Assembly: GCA_016235805.1 (NCBI GenBank)
Contig: JACRIY010000054.1
Location: forward strand, 1 to 44,321
DNA from: Rhodocyclales bacterium
GTDB lineage: Bacteria > Pseudomonadota > Gammaproteobacteria > Burkholderiales > Rhodocyclaceae
Length of the DNA: 44,321 nt
Direction of reading: 5' to 3'
In this document: piece after piece, positions 32,865 to 40,146 of the stretch
Position numbering within the stretch: the stretch's first letter is position 1
How the letters are laid out: each line of letters opens with the position of its first letter
Position numbers and translations under genes: made by a program
Notes under the pieces: generated by a model
The model's input: only the letters and a program-made list of their open reading frames with translations
Told to the model about the DNA's origin: nothing
The model's database searches: none

Positions 32865-33212
32865 TCACTTCGCCATCACGGGCAGGGTTTCGGAAAGCTG
32901 CAGGGACAGCGCGTTGAGGCGCGAGGTGAGTTCCGTGGCGCTGGCGCAAGCCTGGCCGGAACGGGTCTGCGCGGTGAAGGCCTCCTGCGTCGCCTCCTCG
33001 TAGGCGGCGCCGAAGCGCGGCGTCTTCGGCGCATGGGCCAGCATCAATTCCCTGGCGCGCGCCGCGACTTTCGATTCGGCGCAGGCCAGGGCCTGGCCGT
33101 TGACGCCGCCGAGGCTTTTGACCGCCAGCAAGCCGGCGTCGGCATCGGCGGAGAAAGTCGGCGCTGACGACACGGCGAATAGCACGGAGAAAGCAAGTTG
33201 GATGAGTCTCAT
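32865..33212 (-). CDS. Small secreted hypothetical protein
   Basis: 115 aa with a signal peptide (MRLIQLAFSVLFAVSSAPTFSA) and a helical mature part with two cysteines (LACAES and GQACAS). Not recognised. It sits between the second NosD and the Sco gene and is probably cotranscribed. The signal-peptide end is coded by a copy of the 22-nt repeat (33156-33177). Confidence 0.65.
   Translation of the reverse strand: MRLIQLAFSVLFAVSSAPTFSADADAGLLAVKSLGGVNGQALACAESKVAARARELMLAHAPKTPRFGAAYEEATQEAFTAQTRSGQACASATELTSRLNALSLQLSETLPVMAK
33156..33177 (+). repeat. Dispersed 22-nt repeat, copy 5 (plus)
   Basis: Lies antisense in the signal-peptide coding part of the small secreted protein. The gene strand reads AVSSAPT. 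Confidence 0.75.
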
Positions 33213-33246
33213 CGGATGGTCCTTGTAGGTTGGGTCGATTGTAGGC

Positions 33247-34467
33247 TCAGCGCATCCTCGGCGCGGGATCGCGCAACACGAGATGCGGCGAGGAAAAGGG
33301 GGCGAGTCGTTCGAGGAAATCCAGGGTCTCGAGCACCGGCGAATTGCGGAAGAAGGTCGCCAGCGGGGTTTCCATCCAAATGCGGTCGGCGAACAGGTAG
33401 ATCTCGTGCGGCGTGTCGCCGATGCCGTCGCCGTTGCGGTCGAAGCCCTGGTAGTCGTCCCAGTAGTTGCCGCGCCAGACGTTGGCGCTGCCGGCGCCGG
33501 GCGCGCTGATTCCGACCGTGGTCAGGTTGTTCTCGAAGCGATTGTCGTGGAAGCGATGGCCGCCCTCCTCGCCATAGAAGAACAGGCCGATGATGTTGTG
33601 CGCGAAGCGGTTGTTCCGCACGGTGAGCTTGCCCACCGATTCCGGCGGCGCGTCGACGCGCAGGCCCACCGAGCAATGCAGCACCTCGTTGCCCTCCACC
33701 AAGGCGTCGTTGCTTTCCTTGAACACGATGCCGCCCCCGCCGCCGGTAAGCGCATGGGCGACGTGGTTGCCGCGCAGCACCAGGTCGGGCGAATACAGCA
33801 CGATGATGCCGGTGCCGGTGTCCGACAGGCGGTTGCCCTCGATCAGCAGGCGCGGCGAGAAGATCACGTGCATGCCGTAACGGCCGTCGTTGAAATGGTT
33901 GCCGGCGATTCGATTGTCCGCCGAGTTGGCGAAGGTCAGGTCGCGGCCGCGGCGGAAGCGGTTGTTCTCGATGACGTTGTGCTGGCTGTACCAGAGCCGG
34001 ATCGCGTCGCCGCGCATGCCTACCTCGAGCGGTTTGCCGGTGACGCGATTGCCGGCCACGCGCGAGCGATTGACGCGCTTGAGGTGGATGCCGAACAGCA
34101 CGTCCTCGATCACATTGTCCTCGACGCGATGGTCGTCGCCTTCGAGCAGGATGCCGGCATCGACGCCGTCGTGCGATTCGCCGCTGCCGCGCAGATGCAG
34201 GCCACGCAGGGTGACGCCGTTGGCCGCCACCGAAAGCACGGTGCCACGCCCGGAACCGAGGATGTTTGCCTTGCCCGATCCGTCGAGGGTCATCGGCTTG
34301 TTGACCGATACCGGTCCGACATAGGAGCCAGGCGCGAGCCTGAGCACTCCGCCGGCGGGGGTCGCATCGATCAGCGCCTGCAGCGATGCCCCCGCTGCGA
34401 CAGGCGGCGCAAGCGCCAACAGGACCGTCAGCAGCAGCCTTGATGAGATCAGGCAGCGCGGCTCCAT
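33247..34467 (-). CDS. Second NosD-like periplasmic copper-processing protein
   Basis: 406 aa with a signal peptide and about ten parallel beta-helix repeats of the carbohydrate-binding/NosD type (for example NVIENNRFRRGRDLTFANS, RLLIEGNRLSDTGTGI). It ends with GNYWDDYQGFDRNGDGIGDT, as in NosD. NosD works with the NosFY ABC transporter in maturing the copper sulfide cluster of NosZ. A longer paralog (40143-41534) is in the canonical place. The start ATG 34467 overlaps the upstream prenyltransferase by 19 bases. The reason for two NosD copies is unknown. Confidence 0.85.
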   Translation of the reverse strand: MEPRCLISSRLLLTVLLALAPPVAAGASLQALIDATPAGGVLRLAPGSYVGPVSVNKPMTLDGSGKANILGSGRGTVLSVAANGVTLRGLHLRGSGESHDGVDAGILLEGDDHRVEDNVIEDVLFGIHLKRVNRSRVAGNRVTGKPLEVGMRGDAIRLWYSQHNVIENNRFRRGRDLTFANSADNRIAGNHFNDGRYGMHVIFSPRLLIEGNRLSDTGTGIIVLYSPDLVLRGNHVAHALTGGGGGIVFKESNDALVEGNEVLHCSVGLRVDAPPESVGKLTVRNNRFAHNIIGLFFYGEEGGHRFHDNRFENNLTTVGISAPGAGSANVWRGNYWDDYQGFDRNGDGIGDTPHEIYLFADRIWMETPLATFFRNSPVLETLDFLERLAPFSSPHLVLRDPAPRMR

Positions 34468-35402
34468 GGCAGGACCAGGACGATGGCCAGCAGCAGGCCA
34501 TGGGCGCTGGCGGAAAGGATGGTCAGCTTCAGCGCCGGCGCCAGTTGCTCCGGGCGACCGGCGTTGGCCCACAACACGCGCGCCGCGGCGACGCTGGCGA
34601 CGAGCGGCAGCAGTGCAAGCAGCGCCAGCAGCGGCAGGCGGCCGAGGAGCACCATCAGCAACGGCCAGCCATAGGCCAGCAGCGCGATCAGGGCGTAGCC
34701 CCAGCGCGCGCTTTCCACGCCGAGGCGCACCACCATGGTGTTCTTGCCGGCGCCGGCATCGGCCTTCACGTCGGGGAACTGGTTGATGTAGAGCACGTTG
34801 GCCACCAGCAGGGCGAAGCCGAGGCCGGCCGCCACCGGGGAGAAATCGAAGCCGCGGCGCTGCACGAAATCGCTGCCGACCACCACCAGCAACCAGCCTG
34901 CAGTGATGGCGAATTCGCCCAAGCTGCGGCTCTGCAGCTTGAGCGGCGGTGCCGAATAGGCCCAGCCGACGACCAGGCCGGCGAGACCGACCAGGATCAG
35001 GCCGGGATCGCTCACCGCCGTCAGCCACAGGCCGGCCGGCACCACGGCCGCCAGCAGGGCGTAGCCGAAAATGCCGGTGGCGCGCAAGGAAAGCACGCCG
35101 TTCTGGATGAAGCGGCTGCCGCCGGTGAAGGGAAACTGGCGCTCGGTATTGGCGGCGTCGCAACCGGATATGGCGTCGTAGTAGTCGTTGATCACGTTGG
35201 CGCCGGCGTGGGCGACCAGGGCGAAGAACAGCGTCGCCGTGGCCAGTGCCGGGCCCAGTGCGACTCCGCCATGCGCGGCGGTGGCCAGTCCGAGCAGGCA
35301 GCCGACGAAGGTGACGGAAAGGAAGGCCGGCCGGGTCGCCGCGAAGTAGCGCAGCAGCGGGTTGTGCAATGCGTCGAGTGTCGGTTCCAGCGGCTTGGTC
35401 AT
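34449..35402 (-). CDS. MenA-like UbiA-family prenyltransferase
   Basis: 317 aa with eight to nine membrane helices. NDYYDAISGCD (about residue 71, Mg-binding) and YSAPPLKL plus NQFPDVKADAGAGK (about residue 205) are the two aspartate motifs. The pattern resembles 1,4-dihydroxy-2-naphthoate prenyltransferase (MenA) more than CyoE or UbiA. MenA makes demethylmenaquinone. No other menaquinone gene is visible, so the aromatic substrate is uncertain. It stands inside the nos operon between a TlpA-like thioredoxin and the second NosD, which suggests a link to quinol supply for N2O reduction. Confidence 0.8.
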   Translation of the reverse strand: MTKPLEPTLDALHNPLLRYFAATRPAFLSVTFVGCLLGLATAAHGGVALGPALATATLFFALVAHAGANVINDYYDAISGCDAANTERQFPFTGGSRFIQNGVLSLRATGIFGYALLAAVVPAGLWLTAVSDPGLILVGLAGLVVGWAYSAPPLKLQSRSLGEFAITAGWLLVVVGSDFVQRRGFDFSPVAAGLGFALLVANVLYINQFPDVKADAGAGKNTMVVRLGVESARWGYALIALLAYGWPLLMVLLGRLPLLALLALLPLVASVAAARVLWANAGRPEQLAPALKLTILSASAHGLLLAIVLVLPWSRAA

Positions 35403-35415
35403 CGGTGTTCCTTGC

Positions 35416-35928
35416 CTATTTCAGGGCCGCCTCGGCGGCGGCATCGAGTTCGCTGCGGTTCATGGCGCCCAGCTTGCTGGCGACGATGTTGCCTTTCGGC
35501 CCAATGGCCACGGTGAAGGGAAGGCCGGCGCGCGTGTTGCCCAGCGCCTGCATGAGTTCGATGCCGCCGGCCTTGGCCAGCAATACCGTATAGCTCATCT
35601 CGTAGGCCTTCATGAAGTCGCGCACGGATTCTGCCTTGTCTTCGAGTCCGATGCCGATCACGGTCAGGCCGCGCTTGCCGTATTTTTCCTGGGTCTTGAT
35701 CAGTTCCGGAATCTCGACCCGGCAGGGGGCGCACCAGCGCGCCCAGAAATTGACGATCAGCGGCTTGCCGCGAAAGCTTTCAAGTGTAATCGGCTTGTCC
35801 TCGCTGCTGACCAGCTTCGCCGCGAACAGGGCGTCAGTGCTTGCGGCCTGTGCCGAGCCCGCGAGGACGAGCGCGAGGACGAAGAATCGCCGTAGCGCCA
35901 GCGCCGACTTCCTGACAGGATCGATCAC
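35416..35928 (-). CDS. TlpA/ResA-like periplasmic thioredoxin
   Basis: 170 aa with a signal peptide (to about SAQA). A thioredoxin fold with WCAPC (about residues 66-70) and cis-Pro in GLPFTV near 136. Such proteins reduce cysteines in apo-cytochromes or copper sites such as CuA. It overlaps nosY by 4 bases (ATGA), so it belongs to the nos operon; a role in NosZ or cytochrome maturation is inferred. The N-terminal coding region (residues 6-13) is a copy of the 22-nt repeat, read as KSALALRR. Confidence 0.88.
   Translation of the reverse strand: MIDPVRKSALALRRFFVLALVLAGSAQAASTDALFAAKLVSSEDKPITLESFRGKPLIVNFWARWCAPCRVEIPELIKTQEKYGKRGLTVIGIGLEDKAESVRDFMKAYEMSYTVLLAKAGGIELMQALGNTRAGLPFTVAIGPKGNIVASKLGAMNRSELDAAAEAALK
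35888..35909 (-). repeat. Dispersed 22-nt repeat, copy 7 (minus)
   Basis: Same strand as the TlpA-like gene and within its first codons. The reading frame differs from copy 1, giving KSALALRR. Confidence 0.7.
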
Positions 35929-36752
35929 GGCAAATCGCCCCGCTTGAATATCTGGTAGCCCAGCGTGGCCGCCGCGACGCCGACCACGGTCGGATACACC
36001 AGCGCGAAGACCTTGTAGCCGGTGGCGCCGAACAGGTCGAGGATGACGTAGGCCGACGGCCCGAGCACGATCAGTTGCGGGTCGAACAGGGCCAGCGCGG
36101 CGGTGCGGAAGACCTGCAGCGGATTGGCCAGCGCCATGGTGACGGCGACCTCCGGCGAGACCTTGCCCTGGATCATGACGCCAAGCAGGATCAGGTCGAG
36201 GAACAGCAGCAGCGTCAGCCAGACCACGAAGGCCGCGCCCTGCGCCATGTCGGTGCTGCGCGCCAGCGCCGAGATCAGCATGCCCAGGCCGAGGAAGCAG
36301 GCCGCCATGACGGCGAGCAGCGCGGTGTAATAGCCGAACATGCCCCAGGGCACCTCGATGCCGCGCACCAACGCGATCGCCACGGCGAGCACCATGGCGG
36401 CGAACACCGGCAGGAAGATGACGATGTAGCGGCCGAGGATCTTGCCCCAGAACCAGGCCGCGAGCGACACCGGAAGGGACAGCAGGTATTCGTAGACGCC
36501 GGCCTCGCGATCGCCCGCCACCGAACGCACCGTGGTGATGAGGACGAAGATCGGCAGGATCGCCATGGTCAGCTGGATGTAGGTCACCAGCAGGCGCGAG
36601 AGGCCGATGAAGCCGAGCACGCGCGATTCGGTGAGGCCGAACAGGAAGAGCAGCGCGACGATGCCGCCGAAGACCAGGCTATAGACTTGGAACCAGCGCG
36701 CGCGCAGGGATTCGACGATGTCGAGTTTGGCGGTGAGCCAGAGTTGTTTCAT
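35925..36752 (-). CDS. nosY: NosY ABC transporter permease
   Basis: 275 aa with six membrane helices in the ABC-2 type arrangement. The conserved TTVRSVAGDREAGVYEYLLSLP segment (about 68-90) is typical of NosY. It is the membrane partner of NosF, and together with NosD it supports assembly of the NosZ copper-sulfur site. It is separated from nosL by a 110-bp spacer with an inverted repeat. The downstream tlpA-like gene overlaps its end by 4 bases. Confidence 0.93.
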   Translation of the reverse strand: MKQLWLTAKLDIVESLRARWFQVYSLVFGGIVALLFLFGLTESRVLGFIGLSRLLVTYIQLTMAILPIFVLITTVRSVAGDREAGVYEYLLSLPVSLAAWFWGKILGRYIVIFLPVFAAMVLAVAIALVRGIEVPWGMFGYYTALLAVMAACFLGLGMLISALARSTDMAQGAAFVVWLTLLLFLDLILLGVMIQGKVSPEVAVTMALANPLQVFRTAALALFDPQLIVLGPSAYVILDLFGATGYKVFALVYPTVVGVAAATLGYQIFKRGDLP

Positions 36753-36768
36753 GCGAAAAACCTGTTTT

Positions 36769-36836
36769 GGCCACAGAGGGCACCGAGAAAGCCAGAAAAA
36801 GGCCTTTCCTCTGTGTACTCTGTGACCTCTGTGGCT
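36769..36836. repeat. CCACAGAGG-type intergenic inverted repeat
   Basis: Left arm GGCCACAGAGGGCACCGAG and right arm CTCTGTGACCTCTGTGGC are imperfect inverted repeats around an A/T-rich centre, also containing CCTCTGTGTACTCTGTG. Sequences of this kind recur in intergenic DNA of many proteobacteria. Here it separates nosL from nosY and could form an RNA hairpin that lowers downstream expression. Confidence 0.6.
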
Positions 36837-36862
36837 AATTGTTTTGCGTTGAAGTTCATGCC

Positions 36863-37339
36863 TTACTTTCCCTTGGCCAGCACGTGCTGACGCATTTCGT
36901 CAAAGCCTTGCGAACCCGCCTCGGCATAGGCGCGGGCGCTGTAGTTGTAACCCATCGGCGACATGGCGCCGCCGCTGTAGTGCGCCTTGCGCGCGTCCAG
37001 CCACTTGTCGCCCTTGCCGGACGCGTCGGCGACCCAGAGGCGCGTGGCCGGCTCGGCCATCCAGGGAAAATCCTTCGCTTTGTCGCGCAGCCAAACCACG
37101 GCGCAGCCGATGTCGTCGAACTTGAACACGATGTTCTTCTCGCCGCCACGTATCTGCGCGGCAAAGCGACGGTCGGAAATCACCATCGAGCAGCGGACGC
37201 AGGTGTCTCGGTCCCACTTGATCTCGGCCATGCCTTCGGGCCAGTCACCCTTGCTGCCGCAGGCGGCCAGCATCGTGGCGAGCGGCGTCAGCGCGAATCC
37301 GCGGGTGGCGGCGGCGAGTATGAAGCGGCGGCGATCCAT
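36863..37339 (-). CDS. nosL: NosL copper chaperone lipoprotein
   Basis: 158 aa. A lipobox near AACGS (about residue 28) marks it as a lipoprotein. The NosL pattern is CVRCSMVISDRRFAAQI (about 43-59, with the Cu(I)-binding Cys/Met residues), followed by FDDIGCAV and the C-terminal GYNYSARAYAE. NosL delivers Cu(I) for NosZ maturation through NosDFY. ATG 37339 overlaps the nosF stop (TAATG). Here it stands between nosF and nosY, whereas in many clusters it follows nosY. Confidence 0.88.
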   Translation of the reverse strand: MDRRRFILAAATRGFALTPLATMLAACGSKGDWPEGMAEIKWDRDTCVRCSMVISDRRFAAQIRGGEKNIVFKFDDIGCAVVWLRDKAKDFPWMAEPATRLWVADASGKGDKWLDARKAHYSGGAMSPMGYNYSARAYAEAGSQGFDEMRQHVLAKGK

Positions 37340-38208
37340 TATTGGCTCCGTCCGTTGCCGGTTTCTTCCAGCGAATAATTGCTGATCAGCGCCACATAGC
37401 GCGAGGTCATGCCCATGAAGCGCAGGCGGTCGGGCCCGGGTACCACGCCCTCCCATTCCATGCCCTTGCCCAGGTCGCGGAAGTTCCAGGCCTGCATGGC
37501 CTTGACGAAGGCCGGCTCGTTGCGCTTGATGGCGATTCGGCAGGCGAACTGGCCGGAAAGCGAAACGTCGTCGGCGACCCGGTCGTCGAGCACCACCTTG
37601 CCCATGTCCATCTCGATCACGCGATTCACCAGCGCCGAAACCTCGTTGAGTCGGTGGCTGGAGATCAGCATGGTGGTGTCGTCCTGACGCTCGGCGAGCA
37701 GTTCGAAGAAGATTTTGCGCGCCTCCGGGTCGAGGTTGGCGGCCGGTTCGTCCATGATCAGCAGCTTCGCTTCGCGACCGAGCGCGATTGCGATCAGCAA
37801 CTTCTGCTTCATGCCGCCGGAGAGCTTGACGAAGGGCCGCGCCAGGATCGGATCGAGGTCGAGGCCGAGGCGCTTTGCCAGGCCGTGGATCTTCGCCGGA
37901 TCGGTACCGCACAAGGCAGCGGAGAAATCGATCAGTTGCGCCACCGGCATCTTCAGCGGCGGCGGCAATTGCGGCACGAAGCCGATGCTGCCGAGCACCG
38001 CCGTGCGCTCCTGGCGCGGATCACGGCCGTTGATGGTGACGCGACCATCGAACGCGTATTCGCCGAGCAGGCAGCGGATCAGCGTAGTCTTGCCGGCACC
38101 GTTGGAACCGATCAGCGCGACGCGCTCGGCGATGCCGATTTCCAGGTTGATGGCGTCGAGTACGCGGGACTTGCGGAAACTCTTGGCGACGTTGTCGAAA
38201 CGAATCAT
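37339..38208 (-). CDS. nosF: NosF ABC transporter ATPase
   Basis: 289 aa. Walker A GSNGAGKTT (about 34-42), signature LSGGMKQK (about 128), Walker B LLIMDEPAANLD (about 148-159) and the H-loop ISSHR (about 184). It powers the NosFYD complex. The C-terminal 75 residues after the ABC core are the usual NosF tail. It starts 19 bases after nosH and shares its last bases with nosL. Confidence 0.95.
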   Translation of the reverse strand: MIRFDNVAKSFRKSRVLDAINLEIGIAERVALIGSNGAGKTTLIRCLLGEYAFDGRVTINGRDPRQERTAVLGSIGFVPQLPPPLKMPVAQLIDFSAALCGTDPAKIHGLAKRLGLDLDPILARPFVKLSGGMKQKLLIAIALGREAKLLIMDEPAANLDPEARKIFFELLAERQDDTTMLISSHRLNEVSALVNRVIEMDMGKVVLDDRVADDVSLSGQFACRIAIKRNEPAFVKAMQAWNFRDLGKGMEWEGVVPGPDRLRFMGMTSRYVALISNYSLEETGNGRSQ

Positions 38209-38227
38209 GTTCGGGAGTCTATTCAGT

Positions 38228-39208
38228 TCAGAGTAGCTTTGAGAGGCCCTTGACCTCGAACTTGAGCGAGCCCGTGGGGCAGGTGTCCACGCACAGCCCG
38301 CAGCGCGTGCAATCGGGTCCGATCGGCACTTCCGTATCGACGGCGCGGCCCTTGATCACCGTGTCCAGCACGTGCGGCACCAGGCAGACCTTGCGGCAAT
38401 CGCCTTCGTGGAAGCAGTTGTCGAGCGTGTACTTGATGCGCACCGGCGAGAAGATGCCGACCACGCCATAGGTGAGGCCGATCGGGCAGGCATAGCGGCA
38501 CCAGGCGCGGCGCGAGAAGAAGACTTCGAACACCAGCAGCGCCAGCACCCAGAGCAGGGCCAGGCCGGGACCGTAGATCAGCGCCCGCGAAAGGATGCCG
38601 GTAGGCGAGATGGCCTCGAATACGGTATAGCCGGTAGCCAGCGCCAGCAAGGCGAAGACGATCCAGGACAGGGTGCGCAGGCGGCGGTCGATGGCCTGGT
38701 CGGTCACCAGCTTCTTCTTCACCAGCCAGAGGTGGATGTTCTCGGCCCATTCGGCCAGCAGGTGGTAGGGGCAGACCCAGGAACAGAAGCTGCGCCCGCC
38801 GAGGATGAGCCAGAGCACGAGGACCGTGCCAGTGCCGATCACCAGGTTCACGATGATGTGCTTGTGCGCCAGCATTACCTGCAGCGCCGAGTTGAGGTCG
38901 ATCAGGTGGAAGCCGATGAAGCGCGAGGCGGTCAGCGCGCCTTCGAGGATCTGGATGTCGAGCCAGAAGGACAGAGTGAAGAACAGGTTGACCACCAGCA
39001 GCACCGTCCAGCGGCGATTGCGCCAGGTGTGCACAGACTTCCTGTCCTGGTGGGCGACGATCGCCGCCTGCAACCTCTCCTTGTTGGTGGCGCGCTTGAG
39101 CACATGGATCTTCTGCGCCGGCTCGGAAATCGCCACCGGCTTTCGCGGCTCGCGGCCGAACATCACGGCGATCTGGTCGCGAAAGCGATTCTTCAAATAG
39201 ACGCTCAT
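38228..39208 (-). CDS. nosH: NosH membrane ferredoxin (NapH-like)
   Basis: 326 aa. Four to five membrane helices carry CSWVCPYH (about 141-148) and CRYACPIG (about 238). C-terminal Fe-S motifs follow: CFHEGDCRKVC (about 265) and CTRCGLCVDTCP (about 300). NapH/NosR/NosH-type proteins pass electrons from menaquinol toward periplasmic oxidoreductases, with NosG as partner. It replaces NosR in clade II nos clusters. The start at 39208 (ATGA overlap with nosG) is chosen over the longer frame from 39397, whose composition is unnatural. Confidence 0.92.
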   Translation of the reverse strand: MSVYLKNRFRDQIAVMFGREPRKPVAISEPAQKIHVLKRATNKERLQAAIVAHQDRKSVHTWRNRRWTVLLVVNLFFTLSFWLDIQILEGALTASRFIGFHLIDLNSALQVMLAHKHIIVNLVIGTGTVLVLWLILGGRSFCSWVCPYHLLAEWAENIHLWLVKKKLVTDQAIDRRLRTLSWIVFALLALATGYTVFEAISPTGILSRALIYGPGLALLWVLALLVFEVFFSRRAWCRYACPIGLTYGVVGIFSPVRIKYTLDNCFHEGDCRKVCLVPHVLDTVIKGRAVDTEVPIGPDCTRCGLCVDTCPTGSLKFEVKGLSKLL

Positions 39209-40146
39209 GTGTTCCACACTTCCCTGGCCTCGACCACGATGCAGGTCGGTTCGACCGGGCAGATCATTTCGCAGACACCGCAACCGACGCAGGGCTCGTG
39301 CACCACCGGCGACTTGCGCTTGCTGCCGTCGGGCGCGAATACGGTTTCGATCGAGATGGCGCCCTTGACCGGGCATTCGCGCACGCACAGGTCGCATTCG
39401 GCGATGTCATAGGGATGTTCGGCGACCCTGATCGGCTTCCAGCGATTGACGTCCATGTAGCGCAGACGACCCTTGAAGGCCGCGCCGCGCACCTGGCCCT
39501 TGAAGCCCTTGCCCTGGATCGCGAGACAGGCCTCGGGCCGCGTCAGGCGCGCGACGCCGATGCGTTCGGAAAGGTTCAGGGTCGGCTCGGCATCCTTCTC
39601 CTTGGCCTTGAGGATGGGCGCCGCGGCGAGCTTCGCCCCCTTGCGCACGCCGAGGAAAGCCGGCTTCTTGTACACCAGCGAACCGGTCGGGCAGGCCAGG
39701 ATGCACTGCACGGCATCGCAGGAAAAATCGCAGGCCTGTTCGCGTGCATCGATGTAGGGTGTGCCGACGCCGAAGCCGTCGACCAGGTCGGCGAGCTTGA
39801 TCGCCTGCACCGGGCAGACCTGCACGCACTGGCCGCACTTGATGCAGGACGACAGGAAATCCTTTTCGTCGAGCGCGCCGGGCGGCCGCAGGCGCTTCTT
39901 CTGCGCATAGACCAGCGGCAGGTAGCCGGAAAGCGCGGCGCCCATGACGCCGCCGGTGAGCAGGATGGTGCGCAGCACACGCCGCCGCGCCTGCTGCAGG
40001 CGCTCGCGCGAGGGGGGGGGCCTGGCGGCCGGTGCAGAAGAACCGTTAGTTATGTCTACGCCGGAAGCGGCGGCGGCGTCTGGAGAAGTCGGCGCTGGCG
40101 GCACGGCGGGGTTCACCCCATCGTCCGGCATTTCCTTCTCGCTCAT
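39205..40146 (-). CDS. nosG: NosG periplasmic ferredoxin (NapG-like)
   Basis: 313 aa. A disordered Pro/Ala-rich N-terminus (1-50) precedes a hydrophobic export or anchor segment (about 60-80). Four [4Fe-4S] motifs follow, including CIKCGQCVQVCP (about 100), CDAVQCILACP (about 143), CDLCVRECP (about 252) and CVGCGVCEMICP (about 287). It is homologous to NapG and is expected to pair with NosH. The N-terminal region holds both a 22-nt repeat copy (AVPPAPT) and a run of nine G on the plus strand (CCC codons for PPP), a possible slippage site. Start ATG 40146 overlaps nosD by 4 bases. Confidence 0.92.
   Translation of the reverse strand: MSEKEMPDDGVNPAVPPAPTSPDAAAASGVDITNGSSAPAARPPPSRERLQQARRRVLRTILLTGGVMGAALSGYLPLVYAQKKRLRPPGALDEKDFLSSCIKCGQCVQVCPVQAIKLADLVDGFGVGTPYIDAREQACDFSCDAVQCILACPTGSLVYKKPAFLGVRKGAKLAAAPILKAKEKDAEPTLNLSERIGVARLTRPEACLAIQGKGFKGQVRGAAFKGRLRYMDVNRWKPIRVAEHPYDIAECDLCVRECPVKGAISIETVFAPDGSKRKSPVVHEPCVGCGVCEMICPVEPTCIVVEAREVWNT
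40012..40020. repeat. G9 homopolymer inside nosG
   Basis: Nine consecutive G on the plus strand (proline codons on the gene strand) in the disordered N-terminal region of NosG. A length change of one base would truncate NosG. It could be a sequencing problem spot or a phase-variable tract. Confidence 0.6.
40087..40108 (+). repeat. Dispersed 22-nt repeat, copy 6 (plus)
   Basis: Lies antisense in the disordered N-terminal part of nosG. The gene strand reads AVPPAPT. Confidence 0.75.
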
